From Tanytarsus gracilentus (taxonomy: Eukaryota; Arthropoda; Insecta; Diptera; Chironomidae), in assembly GCA_038502055.1 (NCBI GenBank), contig JAXRKN010000015.1, positions 304,250 to 368,249 of the forward strand: DNA of 64,000 bases. The letters run 5' to 3'. The notes below the pieces were generated by a model. It had not been told where the DNA came from, ran no database searches, and worked only from the letters and a program-made list of their open reading frames with translations. Both the position numbers and the translations under genes were made by a program. Positions 1 to 14,757 of the stretch are shown piece after piece (position 1 is the stretch's first letter; the number at the start of each line of letters is the position of its first letter).

Positions 1-2
1 TT

Positions 3-186
3 CAGGTAATTTTTTATATTTTTTGTAATTGCCCATATTTGATTTTATTACGTATTTTTTAAATTCAAAAATGTGATATCAAAAAAGAAAATTTTATTCC
101 ATGTAATTTTTTATAATTTTTTGTAATTGCCCATCTTTGATTTTATAACGTATTTTTTAAATTCAAAAATGTGATACCAAAAAAGA
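3..186. repeat. Tandem duplication, two units of about 90 bp
   Basis: Positions 3-90 and 100-186 are near-identical, sharing the blocks around tgtaattgcccat and tcaaaaatgtgata with a few substitutions. Confidence 0.8.
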
Positions 187-1854
187 CTCATCAAAAATAA
201 TCATAAAACTTGTCATAAAATATCAAAAATAGCTTAAAAAAGTTTTTTTAAATTGAATTTTTTCATTTTCACAAACAAATCGAGCCTAAATTATTAACAA
301 AATTTTTCTCCTCCCCCAAATGTCCGTTCGTCCTTTCCCCACCAGTAATTATTTATTTTACTATCGTTCACAATTCTTAAAAATTATAATTATTATTTGT
401 CGTTCGGTATGAAACAATGTGAGCGCTATAGTAAAAAAAAGTGAGCTATAATGAGCGTCATCATGAGACTGAAATTAGGGTTGTTGGCGGCGGTAGTTGT
501 GTTCCCATAAATCCATACATTGGCATATAATTATGCTTAATATCAGTGAGCCATCTCGGGTATGTGTGAGTGCTGAAAGGGGTGGTGTGAGAATTACAAA
601 ATCCTTAACTGGGTTTTAAGGATAGTCAAATGTGTGTGTGTGTGAGTGGATATGGAAACATTTTCATTTGCATTTACTGCTCTCGACCAGCTCTCCCGAT
701 GGAGTACGAAGTGGGTGGTGTGAGGTGAATGCGGTGGTTCATTAGATGAGCTCTAACCTTACGATGTACAAAATTTTCGGTGTTGTCTGATTTTCAAGGT
801 GTAGACGATCGGATGGGAATTAACAAAATTTTAAAAGTCAAAGTGTAATTTTTAAAAATTTCAACTTTTTAATTTAATTTTAAAAATTTAACCTCAAAAG
901 ATTTAAAATCCACCCAGTTCGTCCCCGCCTCAATTTGATTTCTAACTTTTCCCTCCTACACGGAAAATATTTGCAAAATTTTCTCGCACAATCTCTCCAG
1001 TCGATGTCAGTGGGACAAGCAAGAGCAAAAAGCGGCGGGCATTGAGTGTGAGAAGAGGTTGTGTTTAGTTTTAGAGTGTCTGTTTGCATGTTTCCAATTT
1101 TCTCCTTCCTCAGTTGCAGCGTCGGCTTGCGTGTGTGAGTTTTGTGTTGTCGAGAAAGTCCAAAAACTTTTTGCCTCCTCTTAAAACTCCGAATGATGAT
1201 GATGATTATGGCTGTGAGGGAGAATGGGAGTCGAGGATGAGTTGAGAGCTTTCGTGAGCATCCTAATTTAGATTTTGAAAATTTCCTCGAGAGCTTCTGT
1301 GTGGAGTGGGCGAGTGCCTTAAGTTTTTCGCTCTCCTGCTCTTAATTTCAATTTACAAACTTGCTCGTGTTACACATGAAGGATAAAATTTTTGATTTTT
1401 AGGGGTTTTAATTTTTTCGAATTTTGAGGAAGAGAAAATTTGAAATTTAGACAAATTTTTATTTATTTTTAAATTAATTTCAAGACAAATTTTAGGTTTT
1501 TTAATTTTATTTTTTCTTCATCTTCTAACCATCAAAACCGAACATCTTCATTGAACATTGTAAAATTTTTAATGACTCTCATTTAGAAGCGATTGGATTT
1601 TGCCGAGTGAGACGTGAAAACTCAATTTTACAATTTTATCTAATTCTGAGGGAGGGATTTTTGACTTGTTGGCTGTTCAGAACGCCTTGAAAAAGGGAAG
1701 AAAATTTAATTAGAGGAAGAAATCTTAATAATTTCCGGGATTTTCGGGATGCGTGTTGAGATATTTAAATAAAATGTCTTTTAATTAAAATGTGGAATTT
1801 TAGGGGGTGTAAATTTATCAAATTTTTGTTCTAGGTAATTTTTAGTTTTTCTAG

Positions 1855-2480
1855 CAGTTTTTAAATTTTTATTGTCGTTAATTTTGGGACTTTTTCGTAG
1901 CGATTTTGAAAAAAATAAAGTTGATTTTGAGATTCTTTGCAGTTTTAAGATTTTCTAGAAGTTTTTAAATTTTTATGGCAATTAGTTTTGAGATTTTCTT
2001 GACAATTTTAAATATTTATTGCAGGTAAATTTGAAATTTTCTTGACATTTTTAAATTTTTATTGCGGTTTATTTTAAGATTTTCTTCTAATTTTTAAATT
2101 TTTACTTCATTTGATTTTGAGATTTCTAAAAAAATTTTAAATTTTCATTGTCGTTAATTTTGAGATCTTCTTTAGTTTTTTTTTTAAAATTTGAAGTTAA
2201 TTTTGAAATTTTTGCAATTTTTAAAAATTATTTAAAATTGATTTTGAAATTTTTTTGCAGTTTTTAAATTTTATTTAAGTTAATTTTTGGATTTCTTGGA
2301 GTTATTTTAGTTTAAAGTTGATTTTGAGATTTTCTTGAAATTTAAAATTTTGTTGCAGTTAGTTTTAAAATTTTCTAGCAATTTTAAAATTTTATTGCCG
2401 TTAATTTTGATATTTTCTAGCAGTTTTTTAAAAAATTTACAGTAAATTTTTAAGATTTTGATTTTTTTTAAATTTATTGC
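1855..2480. repeat. Degenerate tandem repeat, about 40-bp unit
   Basis: Repeated variants of a unit containing gattttctagcagttttta and ttattgcagttaattttgag follow one another with heavy drift. No coding potential is seen. Confidence 0.6.
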
Positions 2481-5400
2481 AGTTCATTTTAAACTTTTAC
2501 AACAAACAATTTCTACAAAATCTCTTTAAATAATTTTAAACAATTTTTCAACCTTTTTAAATTTATTTTAGAAACATCTTTAAACTCACTTTATTGTCTT
2601 TCGCAACCTGACAATAACCACCTCAAGCTCATCATCATAATTTTATAGAAAAATTCTCACTCGAGTGCCATCGACTCACTTTTTTTTTCATCATCCAGCA
2701 AATGACAGACTTTTCTCTCTGTGTCATCCAAAGAGTTTCTCTATTGTCTCTTTATTGTTCTGAACTCGCTGAAAAGTGTCTTTGAACATTGTAAAAAAAG
2801 TACAAAATATATTCCATGTATCATTCACTCCCACTGCTTGAGGGTCAAAAGGACTCTCTTTTTTGTTGTTGCTGTTGTAATAGAGAAATATAACGTGCAG
2901 AATGCACAAGGACTCATTATAATGATAAGCAAAGAGGGAGAAAGAGAGAGAATTATGAAGAGACACGACAGAGAATGAAATTAAAATGATAATTATTGTA
3001 TTTTAATTACAAACCCGGACGACCAAAACAAGAAAAAATCATCAACGAAAAAAAATTCTTTCATAAACAAATTTTCCACTCAACAGCAGCGAGATGGAAA
3101 AAAAATCATCTCATAAATTAATGCATGAATCAGCATCCGTCACTGGTGGGGATGGACATTGTTGATTTTAATGAGGAATTTTTAAACTAATTTTCCACCC
3201 CTTGTCCACTTGAATGAAAAAAATCATTCACAGTGGGTTTAATTAGAATGACATTAAAATATAAAAAAAATATAATTAGGAAATGTGCGAGTGTGTGCGA
3301 GTCAAACCCTCTTTTCTTTTTTTTCGAATTCAAATCGATGGGCAATGCTGACATTAAAAAAATTGTTTAAAACACTGCAGAAGGGATCAAATTTGCAAAT
3401 AGGAATTAAAAAATCGATAAAAATTATTTTTTTCTCGGTATAAGGATAAAAATGTGAAGTGAGAACACTTTCGACCCTTTTGCAGTTGGTGTTTTTTGTA
3501 ATTTTTCGAGTGGATTTGATTGTGAAATTAAAATGTGGAGAAAATTTGGATTCGATTGAAATTTTGTGATGTCTTTTTGAACATTTTTGTGGGTTGAACT
3601 TGACCTTGAAATGTTTACTTAAACTTTGAGTTGTGAATAGAGAAATAAGTGGGATAAAAATGAAGAAATTTGGTGAAAATTTTTGTTAAATTTTTGAAGA
3701 TATTTCTTGTAATTTTTTGATACAAAATTTATGTTAAAAAATTAATTCTATTTTTATTTAAATTATTTTAAGAACTCAATTTTTTTGGATTCTTAATAAA
3801 CTTTTTTGGATTTTTATTAAAAAAATTTGGATTTTTTCCTAAAATATTTTTCTTTGATTTTATAGAAATTTTCTTGGTTTTTAAATATTTTCTTTGATTT
3901 TATCGAAATTTTCTTGGATTTTTTAAATATTTTCTTTAATTTTATAGAAATTTTTTAGGATTTTTGATACAAAAATCTAATTTTATTAAATTCCACTTCT
4001 AACAAATTTTCGACATCAACTTTTTAAATAATTAAACATCAAAATTAATTTTTTCCCTTGCGACGCCAAATTTCACCTTAATTAATATTTTTTTTCTAAC
4101 AAATTTATCGAGTCGGCCGTAATTACCACACGATGATGATTATGATGATGAGGAGAATTGTCGACAAATGGCCTGGCCATGCTGGTGGCTCGTGGATGGG
4201 GTTGAAAAAAGTTGCTGCTATGACTCACACACAAACACATCGACTCTCCTTAATTTTACTCATATTTTTTATTTTTCAAAGCGTAATTTGCCAGTAAATT
4301 ATACATTTCGCGCTGTATAATTACATTTTCAGACACTCCGGATTGTATAATGAAGTTTACTCGACTCATAATGTTTATTCTCATTCTCTCTCTTCGACTT
4401 CCACTATGAATTGCTTCTAATTATGATTTTTTTGCCCTCACTTAACGTCGTCAGCGCTGAGCTGAGTTATTAAAAATATTTTTTTCTTTCGCCTTATTAA
4501 TACAATTTTCATATCGTAATCGACTGGGGTTAAAAATGTGAGGCACGAATGAGAGAAAAATTATCAACATTTGGTTTCTTTTTTTACGTGTGAAGAAAGA
4601 AAGAAGAAAAATGTTTAATTTTGGATGTTTTTAGGAATTGAGATGGAAACTTTAAAATAAAAGAATTTGTTAAAAATAAATAAAATTTCCTGGATGTTTA
4701 AAATTTAAAAATCAAAAGATTTAAAATTTTTAAACATCCAGGAAATTTCAAAATTTTTCACCTTGATTTTTTTTAATTTTCTTCCTCATCACTTTTATGA
4801 TCACACTTCTTTTAATGTGTAAAATTTCGAACGTGCGTCAACACACAAAATTATTTTTTCTCTTTTTTCCCCAAATAAAATTGCCACACCGTGTCTCATT
4901 AATTATGAATTAAAAATATTTCTTTCTCATTTCTTAATAATATTTTTATTTATATATCGAAAAGAGAAAAAAAGTTGTGTGGAGAAGAAAAATTATTAGT
5001 GTGGAGAAAAGAAGAAGAAAAATCATCACAAGACGATCGTGATGCGATGATGAGGATGAGAAATTTGTGGGTATTTTAGGAAGTGATTAAAATGTCTAAA
5101 TTTTTTTGGGGTTATAAAAAAGTCGTAAAAAATTGAAATTCATTAATTTTTAATTTTATTGAATTTTTTTTAAATTTTTAAATTTTACTAAATTATTTTT
5201 AAAATTTAAAATTTTATCAAATTATTTTTAAAATTTATAATTTTCCTAAATTATTTTTAAAATTTATAATTTTACTAAATTATTTTTAAAATTTATAATT
5301 TTTTTTCTGAAAAATTCTAAAAGATAAAAAACGTTAATTTAATATTTAAAATTTTTCTAATTTAAAACTTAAATAAAATTTATAAAATTTTAATTGCTAA

Positions 5401-8400
5401 ACTTTTCCCACATAAATTCTCTCAAATCTTTTTTTCCTCCAACTCAAAATTTTTTTCACACATAATTCTTCAACTCGCATTCACAAGAAACGACCTAATT
5501 ATGGTGACATATGGTCAAATGACTCTACTCTAGCGCACAAGCTGAAAATACGAAATTATTTACACAATTAGACTCACTTTGGTGTCTTTTGTCTGTGTAT
5601 GTGAGCTCCCCATAAAAATTATAAATTAATTACACTTAATTAAGCGAATCAAACGAGGAAAAAAGTACGAAGAACATCACCAAAAATGGTTTAATTTGTG
5701 AACATAACAATTTATTTATTTTTTCTTGCTCTCTCTCGCGAGTGAGCGACTTTTTGTTCTAATTACCATTCAAGGATTTTTTCATTATAGATAATTAAAG
5801 CAAATAAAAATGTGAATGGAAAAAAAAGTTTGAAGTTGAATAAATTTGAAAAGAAAAATTTGAATTTTTTAAATGATTTTAAAACTTTTTTTAGAGTTTA
5901 TTAATTTTTAAAATTATTTTTAAGATTTTTAATTTTTCTAAAAAATTTTAAAGAATTTTCGAAACTTTTTCAATTTTTTATTATTTTTAAAAGAATTTTC
6001 AAAACTTTATCAATTTTTTATTAATTTTTAAAGAATTCTCGAAACTTTTTCAATTTTTAATTAATAATTTTTAAATTAATTTTTAGGATTTTTAATTTTT
6101 CTGAAATTTTTAAACTTTTTCATTAATTTTTAATATTTTCAAGTTTTCATTAAATTTTTATAGAATTTTTAAGATTTTCAATTTTTATAAATTTTTAATC
6201 ACAAAATTTTCCTCCAACTCAACAGCGAACATTTCATTCAATTAGCTCCAATTGATTTCGTTCAGTAATAATTTTTGCTAATTTAAAATATAAAAAAATA
6301 TTGTGTGACTCATTATAAAATCGAATCAGGCCCATTTGTCGCGCCATAACCGACATTCATTACAAATAACACTTTGTAAGTTCGAAATTCTTAAATTATT
6401 GCATGTAGAAGTTCGCGAATATGGCATGAAAGTTTATCCATGTGTGCATTAATTAGTCATAAAAATTGCATTACGATTTCTATATTCGAGTGCATAGAGA
6501 GAGAAAAAACTTGCAATTAAACTCGTTTCAATGATTGTTTAAGTTGTCGTTTGATATGAGAGAGAAAAATAGTATAAATTGGGTATAATTGAAGCTGCAT
6601 GATTTGAATGAGAATTATATGAAATAATGTAAATTAAAGACTTGAAATCGAAGGAAATATTGAAAGCAGTTAAGAGTGAGATATGAGCGAGGTTTGAAAA
6701 TTTAGTGACTAAGAAAGGAAAAATTTAGTAAAATAAATTTCAAAATGTTTTTTTAATAAAATTTCAACCTCATTTAAGATCCAAAATGCAAGCCCGAAAA
6801 AAATTCATCCTCATTTCACATCTCATTAAAAAACATTAACATGCACTCTCTCTCTCCCTCTATGGATCATCGTTCGTTAAGAGCAAAACATGAATTTCAA
6901 ATTAGCAACACAAGAACAGAAAATCTCAAGAAATCGCCTCAGCGTTAATTATGAAGCCATACAAAGCAGCGCAAAATTTTTTTATTTTTTTTCTGCCTTG
7001 CTCACACACAAATGAAACATAAGCAGGCACACACATCGGAGAAGCAATAATTGCAAATTTATTCCAACTTCGTAAATGTGCCACATAATCGATCGATACA
7101 CAATTATGCTCTTAACGGAGCACATGGAGGCAGGGGGAGGTAAGCGGTGACCTTTATGTGGGTTTTTTTTGTATTTTTTTAAGGAAAAGTTGAAAAAATT
7201 AATTTTGAAACGAAAAATTTGCATTCAAAAATTTTTAGATTGCAAAATTAAATAAAATCTCCACAATTTAATTTTGTAAAATTTCAGCTGAAAATTTTGA
7301 AAGAAAAAATTTGCATTTTTAAATTTTGAATTTTTTAAAAGCCAAAATTTAATAAAATTTCCACAATTTAATTTTATGAAATTTTATCTATAAATTAGAA
7401 AATTTCCGACAAAATTTAATCTCACAAAAAACTTTCCATCCCTCGTCCTCAGAAAATGCGAAAATGAAATGCAAAAAGTAAATTTTTTTTTGTGCAAATG
7501 ATTTCTTAATGAAGCAGTCCTTCGCCTCTCTCTCTGTATTGTAACGATTATAATGTGAGGTCTCTTTTGCATATATTGCGCGCATGTGAGTGGGCAGCGA
7601 ACTCTCAAAGAGAAACGGTAGAGCTGGTAGTTTCGGTGAATGTAAGAAATTGTTTAATGATTAGATTAAAATCGGTGTGTATATGTTTCACTGCTCATTG
7701 CCTCGATGTCTTGAAATATGGACGGGGAGAAGAAAAATTAAAGACCACCGGTAGGAACATAAATAAGGCAGAAAGAAGGCTTACAAAGTTGAACAACTTG
7801 GTGATTACTCGCATGCAATTATAAATTGTGTGAGTTGTGATCTGAGTTGAGGATTTTCGAGGAGAAATTTAATCTGGAGAGAGAGAAAAATTGCTGGAAG
7901 GGTTTTGGAAGATTTTTTTGAGGTTAATTTGAAATAATTTTGGATTGGTTTAAAAAAATTGATTTCATGAAAAAATAAAATGATAAAAATTTCTTCGAAT
8001 TTTTCAATGAAAAATTTAGTAAAATTTTTATTTTTAGATAATTTTTGTATTAAAAAATTTAGATAAATTTCAGAAGAGAATTCGACAAATTTTAAATTAA
8101 ATTTAGAAAAATTTTAAAAGAAAATTTAACAAAAATTTAGAAAAATTTTAAAAGAAATTTGACAAATTTTAAAAGAATTTACAAAAATTTTAAAAGAAAA
8201 TTTAAAAAAATTTTAAAAGAAATTTAGAAACATTTTAAAAAGAAATTAAAAGAAATTCGACAAATTTTAAATGAAAATGCGACAAATTTTTAGAAGAAAT
8301 TAAAAAAAATTAAAAGAAAATTCGAAAAAATTTTATACGAAAAATTTGATTTTTTTTAACCAAAATTCGACAATTTTTTATACCAAATTTATCAAATTTT

Positions 8401-9036
8401 AATAAGAAAAATTACCAAATTTTAGAAAAGATTAAAAAAAAATTTTCATTAAAAAATTCACCAACTTTTTTATCCTTCCTCAATCTCATTTTCCACCAAT
8501 CAGCTTCAATTTTTCCTTTTTCCTCCTTCTTTCATCTTTCACCGACATAAAAAAAAGTTTCCAAGAGACAAAACGAGAAAGAAGTTTTTTTTTATTTTTC
8601 TCTCCTTCTTTTCTTTTTTTTGAGAGATGTGAAATGTGCGGCACGCGACAGTGGTGCAAAAAACGTGTTGATGTAGGTTCTGGTTTTAATATTATAACAA
8701 AGTGAGAGAAAGAAACTAAATGTGATAAAGAAAAATTTGTTGAGTTGCGAAAGATTCTTTAAATATTTTATCAAAATCACTTCTTGTTATTTTAACAAAA
8801 ATTCTTTTTAAATCTCTTCAAATTCCCTCAAATTTTTCTCACTCCCCCCACAAAAACGCTTTGAAAATATTTTTAAACACTTTTTCCCCTCAATTAACAC
8901 CAAAAAAACCTTTTTCACACCCTTTCCTTTCGCTTCCTCTATCTCTTGCCTTTTTAATACTTTTCATTCATTCCTATAAACTCTTCATGGTTCATTATGA
9001 GCATTGAGAGTCACATAAAAACACTTTTTTGCCATC

Positions 9037-9057
9037 CACACACACACACACACACAC
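9037..9057. repeat. (CA)n microsatellite
   Basis: Uninterrupted CA dinucleotide run of about ten units. Confidence 0.9.
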
Positions 9058-12000
9058 CGCATGCCACATCAAAACATTTTCATTCTTTTTTAACCGAGGC
9101 GGAAAAAGAAGGAGGAAAAGTCGAGTTTAATAAAAAGTAATTTTATCTTGTAATTATGATGGGTTAATGAAAATAGAAAAATGAGGTAAATTAAAACGAG
9201 ACAATTAAGCTATTTTTTAACCTCAAAATTACCACAGAAATTTTCCACTTTTTATTTATTTAATTTTCTTTTAAAAATTTTCCACAAAATCAAAAACTTT
9301 TGTGCCCTCTCAATCATTATCAACCTCAACCTGCTTTCGTTTTTTCTTTTAATAACCATAAACATTTTTTTCCTGTTTATTTTTAGCTTGACAATTTATA
9401 AAAAATTTTCCATGCTAATTTTATAATCTTCACATATAAAAAAAAATGAGACAGTCGAAGAAAAAGAAATTAACGACAAACTTACACAACTCGATTATGA
9501 GAGAAAAAAGAGAAATTTTCTCCTTGATTTATTTTTGGTCAATTGCGTGGTCGAGTGGCGTGTGGATTAAAATTTACGCACATCGGCGGAAAATCGGTGA
9601 CGAATAAAATGCACCGCTTGTGTTTTATTGAGAGTAAAACTTTTACGCACTACGCGATGTCACATTTATGTGTAAAAGTTTATTGAGTCGGTGTGAGGGA
9701 GATTTTTATTGTGTTTTTGGCGGTTGAATCACGTGGATTTAATTTTAGTGCTTTTGATTAAGAAATTTTTATATTAAATTTTGAGATATTTTTTATTAAA
9801 TTTTGAAAAAAAATTTTAATAAATTTTGAGATATTTTTTTATTAAACTTTGACAAATTTTGGTGTTAAAATTTTGTAGTTTTTTTAAGATTTTAAATCAC
9901 AACGATATAAATTTTATACTCGACTGATGCAAAATTTATTTCGCTGGAATTTTCTGATTTTTTGAGATTTTTAATTCTGAAGATTTAATTTTAAATAATT
10001 AACAACATTTTTACTTACTTGAAAACTTTTTTTTGTTTTTATTCTTTCTTAATTTTTAAAACGATTTTGATTTCTTTTTCTTTGTTCTTTCTTAATCTTT
10101 TTGTGGATGAAATCACTTGTTTTGTATTTTATTTTTAAATCACTGTGTTTGATGTTGTCAACATAAATTTTTATGAGCGTTCTTTTAAATGTTTTAAAAA
10201 CTTTTGCTTCTTTCTTTTTTTAAGTCAATTTAATTCTTCTTCTTCTTTAATTTAATGTAGTCAATTTAATTAAAGAATTCTTAATTTTTTTGTCAATCTT
10301 CTGAATCCTTTTTAATGGAGAAAATTTAGACAAAATCAATCAATCACTTTCATGCAAAAGACATTTAATTAATGATTTTAATCACTTTTATTTGCATTTT
10401 TGACCAATTTTTGATGAAAATATTTTTAAGAATGTTTTATTTTTGGTTCTTTAATTTTGGTGTAATTTATTGGACAAATTTTCTAATTTTTTTGGACAAA
10501 TTGTTTAATTTTTTTTGGACACTTATTAACTTTCTTATCAATTGTTAAAAATCGACAATTCCTTTTAAGTATTTAAAATTATTTTTCTTTTATAAAATGA
10601 ATTTTTAGTCATTTAAAATATTTTTTGTAATTCAAAATATTTTTGTAATTCAAAATATTTTCGTCGTTCGAAATATTTTTTACAGTCTTCAAGATTTTTT
10701 TTATATAAGTAACTAAAATTTTCCACTTTGTCAGTTTAAGTTTTTTATAAATCGAAGTTTATTTAAGTTGGTTTTCAAGTTCTGCCACTTCTTCACTGAA
10801 TAATTAAGAAGTAAATTATAAAAATGTTAAGTTAGCTTTCTTAAGGTTTAATGTCACTTTACTGCCAGATGCGAGGATCAAAATTTTACAGCTTTATTAT
10901 TTAAGAAATTTTTTTGTAAAATTTCTTGTTGTTTTTTAATTTTTTATTGGTGTCATTTTTTTGATAATTGATTGAGTAATTTTTTAGTTCCTTTATATTT
11001 TTTTAATCAAAACTTTTATTTTAATTGAAATTATTTTATTCACAATTTGATGAATTTTTATGTTTTTTTTGCTTTGAATTTTTAAGGTTTCTTAATTCTT
11101 TTCTCGTTTCCTTTTATTTGTTTCTTCTCAATATCTTTTTTCAACTCTTTTCGCAATGATTTAATTTGTTATTCGATAAATTCACTTTTACTAATTAAAA
11201 TCCTTCACTCAATTATTTCCTCAGCTCATTCTCAATTTCAAAAGTTCGAACAAATATCCGAAATTCGCTCTTTGAATAATTTTTATTTTCCTTTTTTGGC
11301 CTCTCTTCGATAAAATTCTCTCTCACGCGGTGCGATGTGCACTCACTGAAGGTTAATAATGAACTGACATCCACATGCCGACTCGGCAAAGTCTTAAACA
11401 CAATATAACTCGGTGGCCGGAGAAACAACAGCAGAAAATGAATTTTTTCTCTCTCTCTCATTCTTCTTCTTCCTCCCCCATCGGTTTTGAATTGCACATA
11501 GTTGAGTGTATAAAATTTATTGTGTATGGTTCAATAATAATAATTATGGGAGAGAGAGAGAGAATGAGAGGAGAAAAGGGGGCGCCTTGGTGTGTGCATT
11601 ATGCAAAAAGTCTGCATGTGTATGGCTCTCGGATGTCTACACGAAGTTCGCGCTGAGATTTTAATTTTTTTAAAATTTATTTCTAAAAAAGATTAAAAAT
11701 AATTTAAAATTTTTAATTGATCTAAAAAAATTCTCTATAGACGAAATCGCCGACGACAAAGAAGAAGAGGAAAAAATCTCACTCTCATTCTCATTTTGCC
11801 TCCACATCCCGAACACATTTACAATTAAATGAGAAAAAACTCGACTTCGTGCTCGACTCGGATAAAACTTCCCTCACGAAGAACTTTTTATGCATTTTCG
11901 GTAAATTCAGAGCACGAGTGCTGCAATTTTCTTATTATCTCTCGCTCTTTTTCGTCCGGCACAAACACAAACGTAAAAAAGAAACTTTTTTATGAGTGAA

Positions 12001-12412
12001 AAATTGCATTTTCTATTATTCATTAACGCACACACGAAAAGTGCCTTTGCATGTAAACAAGAAAATTTTGTGCGAAAGGAGGCGGAAAAACAATAACAAT
12101 TTCCTTCATGTGTCCTTTCTGCGATAGTTTGTTGTGCAATGTGTGTGTATCGTGATGGGCATCGAATGTGCACAGCAACATGTCGTGGAGTGTGAGAGAT
12201 GGAGATTGTGAAGTTTTATCTTATTAGAGGGAATGAGGAAAACTTTTTTGAGGGACTTTAAAAGACTTTGAAATTTTCTAAAAAGGTTAAAAAAGTTTTG
12301 AAAATTGGTGGACATTTTATTTAAATTGGGAATGAATTTATGATAGAGATTAACGTGAAAAAAAATTTAATTTTAACAAATTCAGTTGAAACTTTTATTA
12401 AAAATTAAATTT

Positions 12413-13238
12413 TATAGCTCCGCTATATATTAATTTTGGATTTTTCCAAAACCTGTTTTCGACCCCTAGTGCCAAGACATTACATTGTGCAATACCAAAA
12501 CTTATACTCAAATGATAGGCCTAGCCAAACCCTACAAACTGGCGAAAACAGATTTGAAATCGGTTGCTCCTACGAGGAGTTAGAGCCATTTAAGTCATCT
12601 TACTTTCTTACTTTCTTACTTTCTTACTTTCTTACTTTCTCACGATCTTAGTGAACGCCATATCTCAAGAACGGCTGGTCGGATTTGATTCGGGTTTGTG
12701 GCTAAAGATCGGGTTTTGGTTCTAGTTGTGCAAGAAGTATTTTGTTTTGAGGTACGACCCTCCAAGGACCGTCCGTGGGTGCAAAAATGTCCTTTTTCAT
12801 ACAAATTTTCTCTTATATGGCTTCATGGGTATCGTTGAACTCGTAATTTGACCAGGAATCGAATGGAACTGACGATTTTTGAAGAATGTCCATCATGGCC
12901 GGCCAGGAGTGCCACTAATGTCCATTTTTTCAGAACTATGGCTTCATGTATGTCGTTGAACTGGTCATTGCATCGGAAATCGATTGACATTGAAGATTTT
13001 TGAGGAATGTCGATCATGGTCGGCCAGGAGTGCCACTAATGTCCATTTTTTCAGAACTTTGGCTTCATGTATGTCGTTGAACTCGTCATTGCATCAGGAA
13101 TCGATTGACACTGACGATTTTTGAGGAATGTCCATCATGATTAACCAAGAGTGCCACTAATTCCCATTGCAACGGAGTAGGGTACTAATCTATGCGGAGC
13201 TATTGGAAATGGCAACGCCGTTTGCAGACCCATCTTGT
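12413..13238 (+). mobile_element. Non-autonomous Helentron-type element, copy A
   Basis: The element starts TATAGCTCCGCTATATATTA and ends ACCCATCTTGT between T residues. The 5' TAGCTCCGC is repeated inverted just inside the 3' end (GCGGAGCTA, near 13195), an asymmetric terminal inverted repeat. A 7-bp stem with a 3-nt loop (AAATGGC AAC GCCGTTT) lies shortly before the 3' end. Inside are an octamer microsatellite of the CTTACTTT type (about 12600-12640) and about three imperfect 120-bp minisatellite units (about 12830-13160). This layout matches Helentron-associated elements such as Drosophila DINE-1. Copy A is visibly more diverged than copies B and D. An open frame of 71 codons inside it has no ATG and is shared only because the repeat is shared. 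Confidence 0.8.
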
Positions 13239-13928
13239 TTAGGTTAAATTTTTGCAGAGCCATTAAAAATGTATTTTTTAGGATAAATTATTTCAGAGTT
13301 TAAAAACATTTTGTAAGGTTAAACCCAACTAGATATTCTGTTTTCGGAATTTCGGGATTAAGTATAAAAGTTCCAAGGGCTAAAAACATAGAGTGCCCGT
13401 GAAGACCCGTCAAGGCCCACAATGTATTTATGTTCTCAGCCTTGGAAAGTTCCATAGGCATAGATTGAAGAAGTTCAAATTATTCGATAAAAAAATACAA
13501 AAAACGTTTCATTTTATAAAAATTTAAATATTTTCTTAATTTTATTATCTTCAGAAAAGTTTGAATTTCTTCAATCTACAGCTAAAGCTACAATCTATGG
13601 AGCTTTTATACTAAATTAAGAACTTTCGCAACCTTTAAACCCAACTAGAGCCGCTAAAAACTAGTTTTTGAGGTTAAACACATGAAAAGCTATAAAAATA
13701 TATATATTTCAAAGTAAAAAATATTCAAAAATATTTGATAAATCTTTAATGCATGTATGGTTAATATTTAAATAACAATTGATGTAGCGCTGCCAGAGGT
13801 TTTTGAAAAAATCCGGGACATTTCAAAGATATCAAAAAAATGCAGGTTTAAGGGTAAATTATCGATAAAAATCCTTGACTGTTCTAGCAAATGAGTAGCA
13901 GATGGCAGGCCTATTTATTAATGTGAAT
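13239..13928. repeat. Spacer between two elements, with an inverted repeat
   Basis: Non-coding. The segment near 13461-13480 (tagattgaagaagttcaaat) recurs inverted at about 13559-13578 with two mismatches, and weaker mirror matches around 13356 and 13590 extend it. The phrase taaacccaactaga occurs near 13320 and 13637. It may be a decayed foldback element; I recognise no family. Confidence 0.5.
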
Positions 13929-14757
13929 TATAGCTCCGCTATATATTAATTTTGGATTTTTCCAAAACCTGTTTTCGGCCCCTAGTGCCAAGACATTACA
14001 TTGTGCAATATCTAAACATATACTCAAATGATAGGCCTAGCCAAACCCTACAAACTGGCGAAAACAGATTTGAAATCGGTTGCTCCTACGAGGAGTTAGA
14101 GCCATTTAAGTCATCTTACTTTCTCACTTTCTCACTTTCTCACTTTCTCACTTTCTTACGATCTTAGTGAACGCCATATCTCAAGAACGGCTGGTCGGAT
14201 TTGAGTCGGGTTTGTGGCTAAAGATCGGGTTTTGGCTCTAGTTGTGCAAGAAGTATTTAGTTTTGAGGTCCGACCCACCAAGGACCGTCCCTGAGTGCAA
14301 AAATATCCTTTTTCATACAAATTTTCTCTTTTATGGCTTCATGGGTATCGTTGAACTCGTAATTGCATCAGGAATCGATTGACATTGATGATTTTTGAGG
14401 AATGTCCATTATGGACGGCCAGGAGTGCCACTAATGTCCATTTTTCAGAACAATGGCTTCATGTATGTCGTTGAACTCGTCATTGCATCAGGAATCAATT
14501 GGCATTGATGATTTTTGAGGAATGTCCATCATGGTCGGCTAGGAGTGCCACTAATGTCCATTTTTCAGTACTATGGCTTCATGTATCTCGTTGAACTGGT
14601 CATTGGATCAGGAATTGATTGGCATTGATGAGTTTTGATGAATGTCCATCATGGCCGGCCAGGAGTGCCATAATGTCCATTTTTCAGAACTATGGGGTAC
14701 TAATCTAAGACAGCGGAGCTATTGGAAATGGCAACGCCGTTTGCAGACCCATCTTGT
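13929..14757 (+). mobile_element. Non-autonomous Helentron-type element, copy B
   Basis: Same termini, asymmetric inverted repeat (5' TAGCTCCGC against subterminal GCGGAGCTA near 14714), 3' hairpin, CTCACTTT-type microsatellite (about 14115-14160) and about three to four 120-bp minisatellite units (about 14335-14690) as copy A. It is much closer in sequence to copy D at 60878-61826 than to A, which points to recent movement of the B/D lineage. Confidence 0.85.

Larger units (their letters stand above)
1..12412. other. AT-rich non-coding stretch
   Basis: I see no supportable gene here. All open frames are short, lack domains, start codons or splice context, and overlap low-complexity AT-rich DNA. 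The stretch holds many homopolymer runs, degenerate tandem repeats and GA/CT-rich patches. It reads as intergenic or intronic DNA. Confidence 0.6.

Noticed and set aside
880..12315. Many 60-94-codon frames
   Set aside because: Short, often non-ATG, on both strands of low-complexity DNA; no protein-like features.
12436..12651. 71-codon frame repeated at 13952-14167 and 61588-61803
   Set aside because: It is conserved only because the repeat is. It starts at TTG, not ATG, and ends in the octamer microsatellite, so it is not a gene.
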